Of a DNA stretch of 17,633 nt, positions 7,045 to 13,745 are shown piece by piece. The stretch covers positions 1 to 17,633 of the forward strand of contig JAZOCL010000036.1 in the NCBI GenBank assembly GCA_045596485.1, given 5' to 3'. The notes below the pieces were generated by a model. It was not told the DNA's origin. It saw only the letters and a program-made list of their open reading frames with translations, and did no database searches. Both the position numbers and the translations under genes were made by a program. Source of the stretch: SIG440 sp045596485. GTDB lineage: Bacteria > Bacillota > Clostridia > Monoglobales > Monoglobaceae. The stretch's first letter is position 1, and every line of letters starts with the position of its first letter.

Positions 7045-8097
7045 ATGTCAGAGAAAACAACACAAATGAAACAAGAATTTCTCTCCAAGCTCACAGCGGT
7101 CACCAATATGACCGACCTTGACGCTTTAAGAGTTGAATATCTTGGAAAAAACGGTCTAATTACAGGCCTGCTGAAAGAGATGAAAACTCTTTCAGTTGAA
7201 GAAAAGAAAACCTTTGGACAGGAAGTCAACATTCTTAAGGACGAAGCAGCGCAGGCAATTGCCTCAAAAATTGAGGAGCTGAAGGCAAAGGAAATCGAAG
7301 CCGAAATAAGCTCAATGCCCGACATTGACATCTCAACTCCCGCAAACCTTGACCGCGGTTCTTATCACCCCATCACCCTGGTTCAGCGTGAGTGCGAAGA
7401 AATCTTTCGTTCAATGGGCTTTCACATTGAGGACTACAGCGAAATCGTTACAGACTACGAATGCTTTGAGGCGCTCAACATCCCCAAGCATCACCCTGCC
7501 CGTGATATGCAGGATACCTACTATCTTGAAAATGGTCAGCTTTTGAAGTCTCACACCTCTGCAGCACAGAATGCCATCTACAAAAAATATAAGGACGCAT
7601 TAATCAATGACGGCGTTCCCATAAAGGCAATCTTCCCCGGTCGCTGCTTCCGTAACGAGGCAACCGACGCCAACCACGAAAACACCTTCTTCCAGATGGA
7701 AGGCGTTATGGTTGACAAAAACATTTCAATCTCAAACCTTATCTTCTTTATGAAGACAATGCTCTCCGAGGTATTCAAAAAGGACGTAAAGGTAAGACTC
7801 CGTCCCGGCTTCTTCCCATTTGTGGAGCCCGGCTTTGAGTTGGACATAAACTGTCTTATCTGCGGCGGCGAGGGCTGTCCCTCCTGCAAGCACAGCGGCT
7901 GGCTGGAGCTTTGTCCCTGCGGTATGATTCACCCTGAGGTGCTGAAAGCAGGCGGCATTGACCCCGACGAATACACAGGCTTTGCCTTTGGTCTTGGTCT
8001 CACACGACTTGTTATGATGAAATACGGCGTAAAAGATATTCGTGACCTAAACAGCGGCAGTCTTAAAACCCTGTCACAGTTCACCGACGATAAATAA
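7045..8097 (+). CDS. pheS: Phenylalanine--tRNA ligase alpha subunit
   Basis: This is the catalytic subunit of the alpha2-beta2 PheRS, which charges tRNA-Phe. I chose ATG 7045, with AAAGGAAA (7031-7038) upstream, giving 350 residues. An in-frame ATG at 6844 would read through the T-box and is not credible. The N-terminal ~85 residues form the tRNA-binding coiled coil. Class II motif 1 is near HPITLVQRECEEIF (109-122), motif 2 is FRNEATDANHENTFFQMEG (202-220), and motif 3 is GFAFGLGLTRLVMMKYG (312-328). A cysteine-rich insert (C270, C273, C278, C281, C290, C292) between motifs 2 and 3 is the zinc-ribbon-like form common in Firmicutes. It is first in the pheS-pheT operon, with the pheT start 21 bases downstream. 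Confidence 0.97.
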   Translation: MSEKTTQMKQEFLSKLTAVTNMTDLDALRVEYLGKNGLITGLLKEMKTLSVEEKKTFGQEVNILKDEAAQAIASKIEELKAKEIEAEISSMPDIDISTPANLDRGSYHPITLVQRECEEIFRSMGFHIEDYSEIVTDYECFEALNIPKHHPARDMQDTYYLENGQLLKSHTSAAQNAIYKKYKDALINDGVPIKAIFPGRCFRNEATDANHENTFFQMEGVMVDKNISISNLIFFMKTMLSEVFKKDVKVRLRPGFFPFVEPGFELDINCLICGGEGCPSCKHSGWLELCPCGMIHPEVLKAGGIDPDEYTGFAFGLGLTRLVMMKYGVKDIRDLNSGSLKTLSQFTDDK

Positions 8098-8118
8098 TAG
8101 GAAGGGAGATACAGAATT

Positions 8119-10479
8119 ATGCTTTTATCAATGAACTGGATTTCTGACTTCGTTGATTTGTCAGGACTCGACAAAATGAAACTCATAAATCAATTCTCGC
8201 TTTCCACAGCAGAAGTCGAAAACGAGATTTTCTTCGAGGGAAGTGACATTGAGGGTATTGTGGTTGCAGAAATCAAATCTGTGGAAGACCACCCCGAATC
8301 AAAAAAGCTTCACCTTCTCAAGGTTGATGCAGGCGACGGCGCTCTCACAGACGTTGTCTGCGGTGCTCCCAACGTTCGCGTTGGTATGAAAACAGCTTTT
8401 GCCAAGGTTGGCGCAAGAATCGGTGAAATCACCATTGCTCCCCGACCTTTGGCCGGCTATCCCTCACACGGTATGTGCTGCAGCGAAAAGGAACTGGGCA
8501 TCAGCGACAACCACGAAGGCATTATGGAAATTTGCGAAGACGTTGCAAATGGCACAGACATAAAAGACGTTTATGCAATTGACGATATAATCTTTGAGGT
8601 TGACAACAAATCGCTCACAAACCGTCCCGACCTTTGGGGTCATTACGGAATTGCCCGTGAATTTGCGGCACTTGCAGGCAGACCTCTCAAACCCCTAGAC
8701 GTGGTTGACCTTGAGCAGTACAGCAGTCTTCCCAAAATCGATATGAAGATTGAAGACCCTCTCTGCCAGAGATATTCCTGCCTGCAGATTGAAAACATCA
8801 CAGAGAATGTGAGCCCCGTGAATATGCGAATCCGCCTTTTCTACTGCGGAATGAGAGGAATTAACCTTCTTGCTGACCTTACAAACTACCTTATGCTTGA
8901 AATGGGTCAGCCTATGCACGCCTTTGACTCGCGAAAGGTCGAAAAGCTCAGAATAAAAAGATTTGACGCGCCCTTCACCTTCAAAACTCTTGACGGTGTT
9001 GACCGCAATATCGACGAAAACACTCTGATGATTTGCAATGATAACACACCTGTTGCAATTGCAGGTATTATGGGCGGTCTTGTTTCAGAAATTGTTGAAG
9101 ACACAACAACACTCACACTGGAATCTGCAACCTTTGATGCGGTTTCAATCCGAAAGTCAACAGTTCGTCTCGCTCACAGAACAGACGCTTCAATGCGCTA
9201 CGAAAAGTGCCTTGACCCCGAAATGACAGTTCCAGCAATCGCAAGATTTGTAAAGCTGCTCACCGACATTGACTGCGGTGTTAAGGTTGTGTCAAGTCTC
9301 ACAGACGACTACGCCTTCAAGTATGATAACATCACCATCGACTTCAACAAAGCCTTTGTTGACCGCTACGCAGGCATTGACATTTCAAACGAAACAATTG
9401 TTAAAACCCTTGAGGCTCTGGGCTTTGGCGTCAAGCTCTGCGGTGATGACTATTCGGTTTCTGTTCCTTCGTGGCGTGCCACAAAGGATGTTACTATGAA
9501 GGCTGACATCATCGAAGAAATCACCCGAATTTACGGCTACGACAACTTCGACATCCACACAGCAGAAGCCCCCCTCTATCCCATCCGTGCGGCTCAGGAG
9601 AAAACCGACGAAGACAGAATCAAAGATATTCTTGTTAAACGTTTCTCTCTTCACGAGGTTCATTCGTACATTTGGGCATACCACGACGAATTCAAGGCTC
9701 TGGGAATTGAAATCGAACCCAACATCAAGCTGGTTAACGCAACCAACCCCAACATCGAAACAATCAGAAATTCGGTTGTTCCCACACAGCTTTGTCAGGT
9801 GAAATATAACACGGGCTGGGCAGCAGACTTTGGTGTGTTTGAAATCGGCAGAACCGTGAACGGTATGACCGAGAACAACCTCTGTGACGAACACAAAAAG
9901 CTTGCAATCACTTTGTTCAGCAAAACAAAGACTGCTGAGCAGCTTTATCTTGAGCTTCGGGATATGCTGGCGGTTGTGGCAGACGACATCAAGCACCGTG
10001 CTCTTACCTTTGCACCCCTCAATGCTTGTCACTCATATGAGCACCCGAAGAATCTCAACACAATTTTCTGCGGCGATGCCGAAATCGGAAGAATCGGCAT
10101 TGTTCATCCCACGGTTTCAAAGAACATTGACAAAAAAGCAGCTATAGTATTCGCAGAAATTGATGTGAAACACTTCTCAGAAATTACCAACGCAAGCATC
10201 AAGTATGCCGAGCCCTCACGCTATCCCGAAATGGAAATTGACGTGTCATTTGTTTCCGACAAGTATGCTCCAATCGGTGATGCAATCAAAGCTGCAAACT
10301 GCGAGCTTATCAAAAATGTTTCTGTGGTTGACACCTACACCGACGAAAACGGCAAGTCAATCACCGTTCGAATGTTTTTTTCACATCCCGAAAGAACCCT
10401 CACCAAAGAAGAGGTTATGGCGGTTGTTGATTCAATCATTGTCGACCTTGACTCAAAGGGAATTTCAATGAAAAAATAG
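8119..10479 (+). CDS. pheT: Phenylalanine--tRNA ligase beta subunit
   Basis: The 786-residue beta subunit of PheRS, near the usual 790-805. It handles tRNA binding and editing of mis-charged Tyr-tRNA-Phe. Domains in order: N-terminal B1 segment (1-38); EMAP/OB-fold tRNA-binding domain (about 40-150, with HPESKKLHLLKVD and VVCGAPNVRVG); B3/B4 editing region (about 205-370); B5 (about 403-475); the catalytic-like core contacting PheS; and the C-terminal anticodon-binding FDX-ACB domain (about 696-786, beginning EPSRYPEMEIDVSF). Ribosome site GGAAGGGAGA ends 9 bases before the ATG. It is translated from the same T-box-controlled message as pheS and closed by a strong terminator. Confidence 0.96.
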   Translation: MLLSMNWISDFVDLSGLDKMKLINQFSLSTAEVENEIFFEGSDIEGIVVAEIKSVEDHPESKKLHLLKVDAGDGALTDVVCGAPNVRVGMKTAFAKVGARIGEITIAPRPLAGYPSHGMCCSEKELGISDNHEGIMEICEDVANGTDIKDVYAIDDIIFEVDNKSLTNRPDLWGHYGIAREFAALAGRPLKPLDVVDLEQYSSLPKIDMKIEDPLCQRYSCLQIENITENVSPVNMRIRLFYCGMRGINLLADLTNYLMLEMGQPMHAFDSRKVEKLRIKRFDAPFTFKTLDGVDRNIDENTLMICNDNTPVAIAGIMGGLVSEIVEDTTTLTLESATFDAVSIRKSTVRLAHRTDASMRYEKCLDPEMTVPAIARFVKLLTDIDCGVKVVSSLTDDYAFKYDNITIDFNKAFVDRYAGIDISNETIVKTLEALGFGVKLCGDDYSVSVPSWRATKDVTMKADIIEEITRIYGYDNFDIHTAEAPLYPIRAAQEKTDEDRIKDILVKRFSLHEVHSYIWAYHDEFKALGIEIEPNIKLVNATNPNIETIRNSVVPTQLCQVKYNTGWAADFGVFEIGRTVNGMTENNLCDEHKKLAITLFSKTKTAEQLYLELRDMLAVVADDIKHRALTFAPLNACHSYEHPKNLNTIFCGDAEIGRIGIVHPTVSKNIDKKAAIVFAEIDVKHFSEITNASIKYAEPSRYPEMEIDVSFVSDKYAPIGDAIKAANCELIKNVSVVDTYTDENGKSITVRMFFSHPERTLTKEEVMAVVDSIIVDLDSKGISMKK

Positions 10480-10491
10480 GTTTTACACAAA

Positions 10492-10540
10492 ACGACCTCT
10501 GTTCACTTTCGAACAGAGGTCGTTGTTTTTGTAATTTTTA
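10492..10540 (+). terminator. Intrinsic terminator after pheT
   Basis: A 13-bp perfect stem (ACGACCTCTGTTC 10492-10504 with 10511-10523) and a 6-base loop are followed by TGTTTTTG. It lies between convergent pheT and the aldo/keto reductase. The opposite-strand reading ends in CGTTTTGTG, so partial bidirectional use is possible. Confidence 0.92.
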
Positions 10541-10551
10541 TAACACCTTCT

Positions 10552-11673
10552 CTAACCATTGAGCTTTTCTGCAAAATCGGTCATAATTTTTGAAATCTCA
10601 ATGTTCTGCGGGCATTTCTTTTCACACTTTTTGCAACCTACACAAAGGTCGGGATATTTTTCGGTCTTTTCCTTCACCTTTTCAACCGAAGGATTGTTTT
10701 TCACAAGACACATACTGTTGTAAAGAGATAAAAGTGTGGGTATTTCCAGTTTTTGCGGACACTCTTCCATACAGTATTTGCATTTTGTACATACAAGGGT
10801 CTTTTTTGAAAGAATCTTATCTGCAATGCCAAGCAAAATCTTCATTTCATTTTCAGTGAGGAACTTTTCGCCGCTAAAGGTTTTGATGTTGTCCTCAACC
10901 TGTTTCATATTCGACATCCCGGAAAGAATTACTGTCACATTGGGGATACTCTGCAAAAATCTGAAGGACCAAGCAGGAATTGATTCGTCGGGACGTAGTC
11001 TTTTAAGAACTGTCTCGTCTTCCTCCGAAAGACTTGCAAGATAACCGCCTCGGACGCCTTCCATAACCCAAATGGGAAGCTTGTATTTATTCAGCAGTTC
11101 CACCTTCTCTTTTGCACTTTGCAAAGTCCAATCAAGCCAGTTCAGCTGAATCTGGCAAAACTCCAGGTCATCTCGGTATCTGAGGATAAAATCTTCCATT
11201 GTTTCAAGGCTTCCGTGGGTGGAAAATCCCAGATGGCGTATTTTGCCTTCTTTCTTTTTCTGCTTCAGCACATCATAAACCCCATATTTTTCGTCAACAT
11301 AATATTTGACTGTGGACTCGCTGACGTTGTGAAACAGATAAAAATCGAAGTAATCACATCCGGTCCGTTTCAACTGTTCCTCGAAAAGTGCCTCAACTCC
11401 TGCCTTGTCCTGATACTCATCCCAAGGCATCTTGGTGGCAATATAAAAGCTGTCTCGTGGATACTTTGACAGGATTTTTCCCATTATCCCTTCTGATTTG
11501 CCCTGGTGGTAAAACCACGCTGTGTCAAAATAATTCACACCGTTCTTTATGCAAACGTCAATAAGCTCCTCTGTTTTTGCAACATCAACTTCACCGTCAG
11601 CATTGCAGGGGAATCTCATTCCGCCCATACCCAGCATTGAGAGCTTTTTGTCCTTAAATTTTCTGTATACCAT
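10552..11673 (-). CDS. Aldo/keto reductase with C-terminal two-[4Fe-4S] ferredoxin domain
   Basis: A 373-residue protein. Residues 1-290 are a TIM-barrel aldo/keto reductase with the family tetrad D50 (YFDTAWFY), Y55, K81 (ATKMPW) and H115 (LFHNVSES). The C-terminus carries two CxxCxxCxxxCP cluster motifs, C295/C298/C301/C305 and C344/C347/C350/C354, so electrons probably enter or leave through Fe-S clusters rather than only NAD(P)H. The substrate is unknown. I use the ATG at 11671-11673 because AAAGGA sits 9 bases upstream of it. The ATG at 11691 contains that ribosome site and would be almost leaderless relative to the predicted promoter. This fusion is common in anaerobic Clostridia. It is a single-gene unit, convergent with pheT. 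Confidence 0.9.
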   Translation of the reverse strand: MVYRKFKDKKLSMLGMGGMRFPCNADGEVDVAKTEELIDVCIKNGVNYFDTAWFYHQGKSEGIMGKILSKYPRDSFYIATKMPWDEYQDKAGVEALFEEQLKRTGCDYFDFYLFHNVSESTVKYYVDEKYGVYDVLKQKKKEGKIRHLGFSTHGSLETMEDFILRYRDDLEFCQIQLNWLDWTLQSAKEKVELLNKYKLPIWVMEGVRGGYLASLSEEDETVLKRLRPDESIPAWSFRFLQSIPNVTVILSGMSNMKQVEDNIKTFSGEKFLTENEMKILLGIADKILSKKTLVCTKCKYCMEECPQKLEIPTLLSLYNSMCLVKNNPSVEKVKEKTEKYPDLCVGCKKCEKKCPQNIEISKIMTDFAEKLNG

Positions 11674-11703
11674 AAGCCGCTGTCCTTTCATTTATATGCT
11701 AAT

Positions 11704-11732
11704 ATACTATCACAACAAAAACTTTCCGTCAA
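11704..11732 (-). promoter_or_regulatory. Sigma-A promoter of the aldo/keto reductase gene
   Basis: On the minus strand, TTGACG (11727-11732) and TAGTAT (11704-11709) have 17-base spacing. Predicted start ~11697, giving a leader of about 24 bases to the ATG at 11673. Confidence 0.72.
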
Positions 11733-11754
11733 TAAAGAGAAAGGTATAGACAAT

Positions 11755-11784
11755 ATTAAAATGCTCCCTCAAACAGGGAGCATT
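11755..11784 (-). terminator. Terminator of the ureidoglycolate-lyase-like gene
   Basis: A 10-bp perfect stem (AATGCTCCCT 11760-11769 with 11775-11784) and a 5-base loop lie 3 bases past the stop codon at 11788. Minus-strand reading continues TTTAAT. It separates this gene from the aldo/keto reductase promoter. Confidence 0.82.
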
Positions 11785-11787
11785 GTT

Positions 11788-12279
11788 TTATTTGATTATT
11801 TCGAACCGCTGCTCTTCGTTCAGGTCAACCACCGTGCAGTCATTTGCATATGTACATTCAGGAAGAATTATCATTGCGGTGAGCTGTCCATTGTTTGCAG
11901 GCAGCGGCGCCAGATGCCAGATTGCGGCATTCATCTTGACGAGAGTGTTCTTTGGCACAATAAACGCCTTTGCAAGGTCGGTCACTGGTGTTCCTGCCGA
12001 TGCGGGAGCGCAGTGAAGAATCATATCGTCATCCAGAGGAAGAATCATCTCCCAGGTTGTTGTGTGATATTCCTGCTGTGTAATAATCATCCTTTCGGGC
12101 TTCTTCACAACAATTGGTGAATAACCAATCCTATGTGTGCTGTCTGCCGAAATGCGGTCAGGGAAAAACTTATGTATCTCTCCGCACAGAGCATAACCAT
12201 CGGGCTTATCCATTTCATAAAACTGTCCAAAGGGCGTAAATTCTTCGTGGGTAATGGGTACTGCTTTTATTGTTTTCAT
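11788..12279 (-). CDS. Ureidoglycolate lyase (AllA)-like cupin protein
   Basis: A 163-residue single-domain protein. The opening TIKAVPITHEEFTPFGQFYE and the C-terminal half with an IWHLAPLP motif (His in a beta-strand, as in cupins) resemble AllA, which splits ureidoglycolate into glyoxylate and urea. Similarity is judged from memory and is moderate, so a different cupin-fold lyase or isomerase is possible. I chose the ATG at 12277-12279, preceded by CGGAGG. The longer in-frame ATG at 12324 lies upstream of the predicted transcription start. No other allantoin or ureide genes are in the window, so the pathway role is unsupported. It has its own promoter and terminator. Confidence 0.6.
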   Translation of the reverse strand: MKTIKAVPITHEEFTPFGQFYEMDKPDGYALCGEIHKFFPDRISADSTHRIGYSPIVVKKPERMIITQQEYHTTTWEMILPLDDDMILHCAPASAGTPVTDLAKAFIVPKNTLVKMNAAIWHLAPLPANNGQLTAMIILPECTYANDCTVVDLNEEQRFEIIK

Positions 12280-12314
12280 AACAAAACCTCCGTATAGTTC
12301 GATTATTTTATCCA

Positions 12315-12343
12315 AGTATATCATACACCCTTGATTTTTTCAA
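12315..12343 (-). promoter_or_regulatory. Extended -10 promoter of the ureidoglycolate-lyase-like gene
   Basis: On the minus strand, TTGAAA (12338-12343) and TATACT (12315-12320) have 17-base spacing and a TGA immediately before the -10 (extended -10). Predicted start ~12308, which rules out translation from the ATG at 12324. Confidence 0.72.
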
Positions 12344-12373
12344 TAGAAAACGCAACTTATACGTCAATATACT

Positions 12374-12400
12374 TGTAGGTTTACAATTGATATGTTACAA
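12374..12400 (+). repeat. Left terminal inverted repeat of the mini-IS
   Basis: It starts TGTAGGTTT and ends TGTTACAA; the reverse complement matches 12673-12699 at 21 of 27 positions. The last base is also the first base of the transposase-remnant ATG. Confidence 0.72.
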
Positions 12401-12666
12401 TGTTTGAAAACAAGCTTATGCAGCTTGGCATTCGTCATAAATTAATTAAAGTATATACACCAAGGCACAACGGAAAGGTTGAACGCTCACACCGAAAAGA
12501 TAATGAATACTTCTATGCTACACACAAGTTTTATTCATTTGATGATTTTGCAAAACAATTAAAAGTACACAACTATAACTACAATAAGTTTCCTATGCTC
12601 CCTCTTAATTGGAAAGCCCCTATTGATTATATCAAGGCTTTTCTTGAAGACGGTGAAATTTTTTAA
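12400..12666 (+). pseudogene. Transposase C-terminal remnant (IS481-like, integrase core)
   Basis: 88 codons matching the end of IS481-type DDE transposases. YTPRHNGKVERSHRKDNEYF contains the catalytic glutamate (VERSH), followed by the typical tail FYATHKFYSFDDFAKQL and FPMLPLNWKAP. The N-terminal helix-turn-helix and the two catalytic aspartates are absent. A stop (TGA at 12388) blocks upstream extension in frame, and there is no ribosome site before the ATG, which is probably an accident of the deletion joint. Expression is unlikely. Confidence 0.85.
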
Positions 12667-12672
12667 TTAATT

Positions 12673-12699
12673 TTGTAACACATCATTGACAAACCTACA
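12673..12699 (-). repeat. Right terminal inverted repeat of the mini-IS
   Basis: TTGTAACA... through ...AACCTACA, seven bases after the transposase stop; partner of 12374-12400. Confidence 0.72.
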
Positions 12700-12750
12700 T
12701 ATAATCCCCGTGAGAAAAAAGATTCCCTTACGGGCAAACACAAACCTACA
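12689..12750. repeat. 11-base direct repeat flanking a hairpin next to the mini-IS
   Basis: ACAAACCTACA occurs at 12689-12699 (end of the right IS repeat) and again at 12740-12750; both copies are soon followed by ATAAT. Between them is an 8-bp hairpin, CCCGTGAG (12707-12714) with CTTACGGG (12727-12734). It has no U tract on either strand, so it is not a standard terminator. Confidence 0.6.
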
Positions 12751-12780
12751 CACATAATGTACAAACAATCAGTCTATAGC

Positions 12781-12809
12781 TTGACTTTATAAAAAAAGTG
12801 TGATAAAAT
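12781..12809 (+). promoter_or_regulatory. Extended -10 sigma-A promoter of the DUF2798 gene
   Basis: TTGACT (12781-12786) and TAAAAT (12804-12809) have 17-base spacing, with TGA directly before the -10. Predicted start ~12816, leaving an unusually long leader of ~153 bases. Confidence 0.75.
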
Positions 12810-12848
12810 TCCAATGTAAAAATATAATAAATCATTGAATACATAACG

Positions 12849-12934
12849 ACACAAGTAGCGCCGACGGCGCGTAAATCTGATTACGGTAATTTGTAGCAAT
12901 CGGGTTTATGCAAATAGCGCAGCTTGTGTTTTTT
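12849..12934 (+). ncRNA. Structured leader RNA ending in a terminator-like U run (class not recognised)
   Basis: Between the promoter and the DUF2798 gene the sequence can fold into a closed multi-branch unit. The closing helix is ACACAAG (12849-12855) with CTTGTGT (12923-12929). Inside are a hairpin GCGCC/GGCGC (12858-12870) and an 11-bp hairpin TAAATCTGATT/AATCGGGTTTA (12872-12882 with 12898-12908, two G-U pairs) with a 15-base loop. ATTTG in that loop (12889-12893) can pair with CAAAT (12911-12915) as a pseudoknot. The closing helix runs into six T (12929-12934). The layout suggests an attenuator or riboswitch, but I do not recognise any known class. Confidence 0.5.
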
Positions 12935-12968
12935 GTATGTCAGTGAAAAGAAAAGGAGAAAAATTATT

Positions 12969-13541
12969 ATGCCGAGAAATCAGTTTCAGAGGATGGTATT
13001 TGCCTTCCTTACAGTAGTAGTGACAGTTCACGCATACGTATTTTACAGCCTGTATGTGGTGAACGGAGGATATTTTGTCTCAATTGAGGGAGCAAAAAGC
13101 GTTCTTGACGGAATACGTCTCAACGGAGGTGTGATGATGTTTGGAAGGTTGTTTCCTATATGGGCGGTAGTTGTTATTGAGTTTGTGCTTGCTTATACTC
13201 TTGAATGTATTGTGGGAAGTCCTTTGTCGTTCAGGCTTGCCTGCAAGGTCTTTGACCCGAGAGAAACCCACCCTGCCCTTTTTGAAACCGCAATTATATG
13301 TGCAACAGTCGGGATTATGTGTCCTGCAATGAGCTTTTTGGCGGCAATTATTTATTATCCCTATTATGCAGGCTTCAGTCTTGTCACCTTGCTTGCGGAC
13401 TGGCTCAAGCTTGTGTGCTACAACTTCCCTTTTGCATTTTTTACACAGCTTTTCTTTATTCAACCCTTAATCAGAACCCTGTTCAAGCTGCTGTTTGCAA
13501 ACGACATTAAAAACAGAAAAGACTACGAACAAACCGCATAG
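12969..13541 (+). CDS. DUF2798 family membrane protein
   Basis: A 190-residue integral membrane protein with four hydrophobic segments (about 8-30, 60-80, 107-130 and 135-175). The opening NQFQRMVFAFLTVVVTVHAY is the DUF2798 pattern seen in many Clostridia. The function of the family is unknown. I chose ATG 12969, with AAGGAG 10 bases upstream; an in-frame ATG at 12924 falls inside the leader's closing helix and lacks a ribosome site. It is transcribed alone from an extended -10 promoter through the structured leader. No clear terminator follows; only a weak GGCTT/AAGCC hairpin around 13552-13577 is visible before the gdhA promoter. Confidence 0.8.
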   Translation: MPRNQFQRMVFAFLTVVVTVHAYVFYSLYVVNGGYFVSIEGAKSVLDGIRLNGGVMMFGRLFPIWAVVVIEFVLAYTLECIVGSPLSFRLACKVFDPRETHPALFETAIICATVGIMCPAMSFLAAIIYYPYYAGFSLVTLLADWLKLVCYNFPFAFFTQLFFIQPLIRTLFKLLFANDIKNRKDYEQTA

Positions 13542-13671
13542 GATGGGACTTTGGGCTTGGTTTAGTGCGTTAAAGCCTTGACAATTTGTGAATTTTTACA
13601 GACCGAAAAAATCTCAAAAAAATCATTATTGGGAAAATTGCATAGAATTAAAGAAAATTTTTGTAAAACTA

Positions 13672-13700
13672 TTGCATTAAAGCCTAAAAAGTGGTAAAAT
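13672..13700 (+). promoter_or_regulatory. Sigma-A promoter of gdhA
   Basis: TTGCAT (13672-13677) and TAAAAT (13695-13700) have 17-base spacing; predicted start ~13707 and a ~39-base leader. Upstream, 13542-13670 holds no gene. It contains an earlier ATTGCAT (13637-13643) and an earlier copy of TTAAAGCCT (13570-13578) that recurs within this promoter (13677-13685). Confidence 0.68.
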
Positions 13701-13745
13701 TATGTCATTATTTTTAAATTCTATATTTTAGGGGGCATAAATTCT

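Larger units (their letters stand above)
12374..12699 (+). mobile_element. Internally deleted IS481-like element with both terminal inverted repeats
   Basis: A 326-base unit bounded by 27-base imperfect inverted repeats (12374-12400 and 12673-12699, 21 of 27 positions matching), each beginning TGTAGGTTT at the outer edge. Between them lies only the 3' end of a DDE transposase. The left repeat runs directly into the transposase fragment, so about two thirds or more of the gene has been lost while both ends remain. No convincing target-site duplication is visible. Without the first two catalytic aspartates it cannot move itself, but it could be moved by a full-length relative elsewhere. Confidence 0.75.

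Noticed and set aside
9385..10032. 215-codon frame on the minus strand inside pheT
   Set aside because: Antisense to the B5/core region of PheT, cysteine- and valine-rich shadow composition, no start context.
12280..12324. 15-codon N-terminal extension of the ureidoglycolate-lyase-like protein
   Set aside because: The upstream ATG lies before the predicted transcription start, and the ribosome site CGGAGG belongs to the downstream ATG at 12279.
12400..12666. A functional small gene from ATG 12400
   Set aside because: There is no ribosome site, it starts on the last base of the IS terminal repeat, and it encodes only the transposase C-terminus.
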